Virus record (IMG/VR): IMGVR_UViG_3300042923_000436
Coordinates: 1 to 21,288 of that record
Source: a virus
DNA length: 21,288 bases
Reading direction: 5' to 3' (one strand)
Numbering within the stretch: position 1 is the stretch's first letter; every line of letters begins with the position of its first letter. Below the pieces are notes generated by a model, which had not been told where the DNA came from, searched no databases, and worked only from the letters and a program-made list of their open reading frames with translations. This document shows, in pieces, positions 21,080 to 21,288 of the stretch. Position numbers and translations under genes: made by a program.

Positions 21080-21277
21080 TTAGTACCAATACATGTCATC
21101 ATAGTTGCTACTTTTTTCATATGCTATATCACATTCTGACATAAGAACGTATGCAGAATCTTTGTATTTTTCCATAACATATTCGTGGATACAAATACCA
21201 TCATAATTATGTTTACATTTATTATATTGGCAATGAACATTACTTTTCTTTTTATTGATACATTGAAAAATATCCAT
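21080..21277 (-). CDS. Cys-rich mini-protein, unknown
   Basis: A 65-aa protein with CQYNKCKHNYDGICIHE (Cys at 16, 21 and 29) and another Cys near 49. This CxxxxCxHNxxGxC pattern recurs in small phage proteins. AAGGAG precedes the ATG at the window edge. Function unknown. Confidence 0.62.
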   Translation of the reverse strand: MDIFQCINKKKSNVHCQYNKCKHNYDGICIHEYVMEKYKDSAYVLMSECDIAYEKSSNYDDMYWY

Positions 21278-21288
21278 AAATTCTCCTT

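Overview
The window is part of the genome of a temperate, tailed (probably siphovirus-type) bacteriophage of a low-GC, Gram-positive host. A clostridial host is most likely: base composition is very AT-rich, starts are preceded by strong AGGAG-type ribosome sites, the baseplate protein has a BppU-type N-terminus, one gene belongs to a membrane family common in Clostridia (ABC_trans_CmpB/PF06541), and a SleB-type (spore-cortex-lytic-like) hydrolase is present. The genome seems to be in its free, non-integrated form, because a complete attP lies between integrase and excisionase with integrase-arm repeats on both sides of a tRNA-Gln 3' half.

Plus strand, 1-8.6 kb. A self-contained unit (promoter 56-84, terminator 1651-1676) holds a 65-aa HTH protein, a BRO-N/KilA-C antirepressor and a small unknown protein. 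Between the HTH and antirepressor genes lies a minus-strand promoter-plus-terminator pair that could make a ~65-nt antisense RNA, a layout like arc-sar-ant of phage P22, whose unit also sits among late genes. Late genes follow: a DUF1617 protein, a 1066-aa BppU/receptor-binding protein, a tail-associated protein and a polytopic membrane protein. After a structured 270-bp gap comes the lysis cassette: an XhlA-like coiled-coil protein, two small membrane proteins (holin candidates) and an amidase-LysM endolysin.

Minus strand, 8.6-10.5 kb: tyrosine integrase, attP with three pairs of TTTTCTACCT repeats around a tRNA-Gln(CUG) 3' half, and a 59-aa excisionase-like HTH gene that ends the early operon.

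Minus strand, 10.5-21.3 kb: a long early operon of mostly small genes. A strong promoter at 19393-19421 drives at least the part below 19.3 kb. Recognisable members are a ThyX-fold protein, a guanylate-kinase-like kinase and a nucleoside-deoxyribosyltransferase-like protein (a compact nucleotide cassette), a dUTPase, an HNH-AP2 homing endonuclease with three Cys-rich repeats, a membrane-anchored SleB-like hydrolase, a ParB-like gene interrupted by an in-frame TGA, and many Cys-rich mini-proteins of unknown role. The lysogeny repressor and replication genes are not visible and probably lie beyond 21.3 kb.
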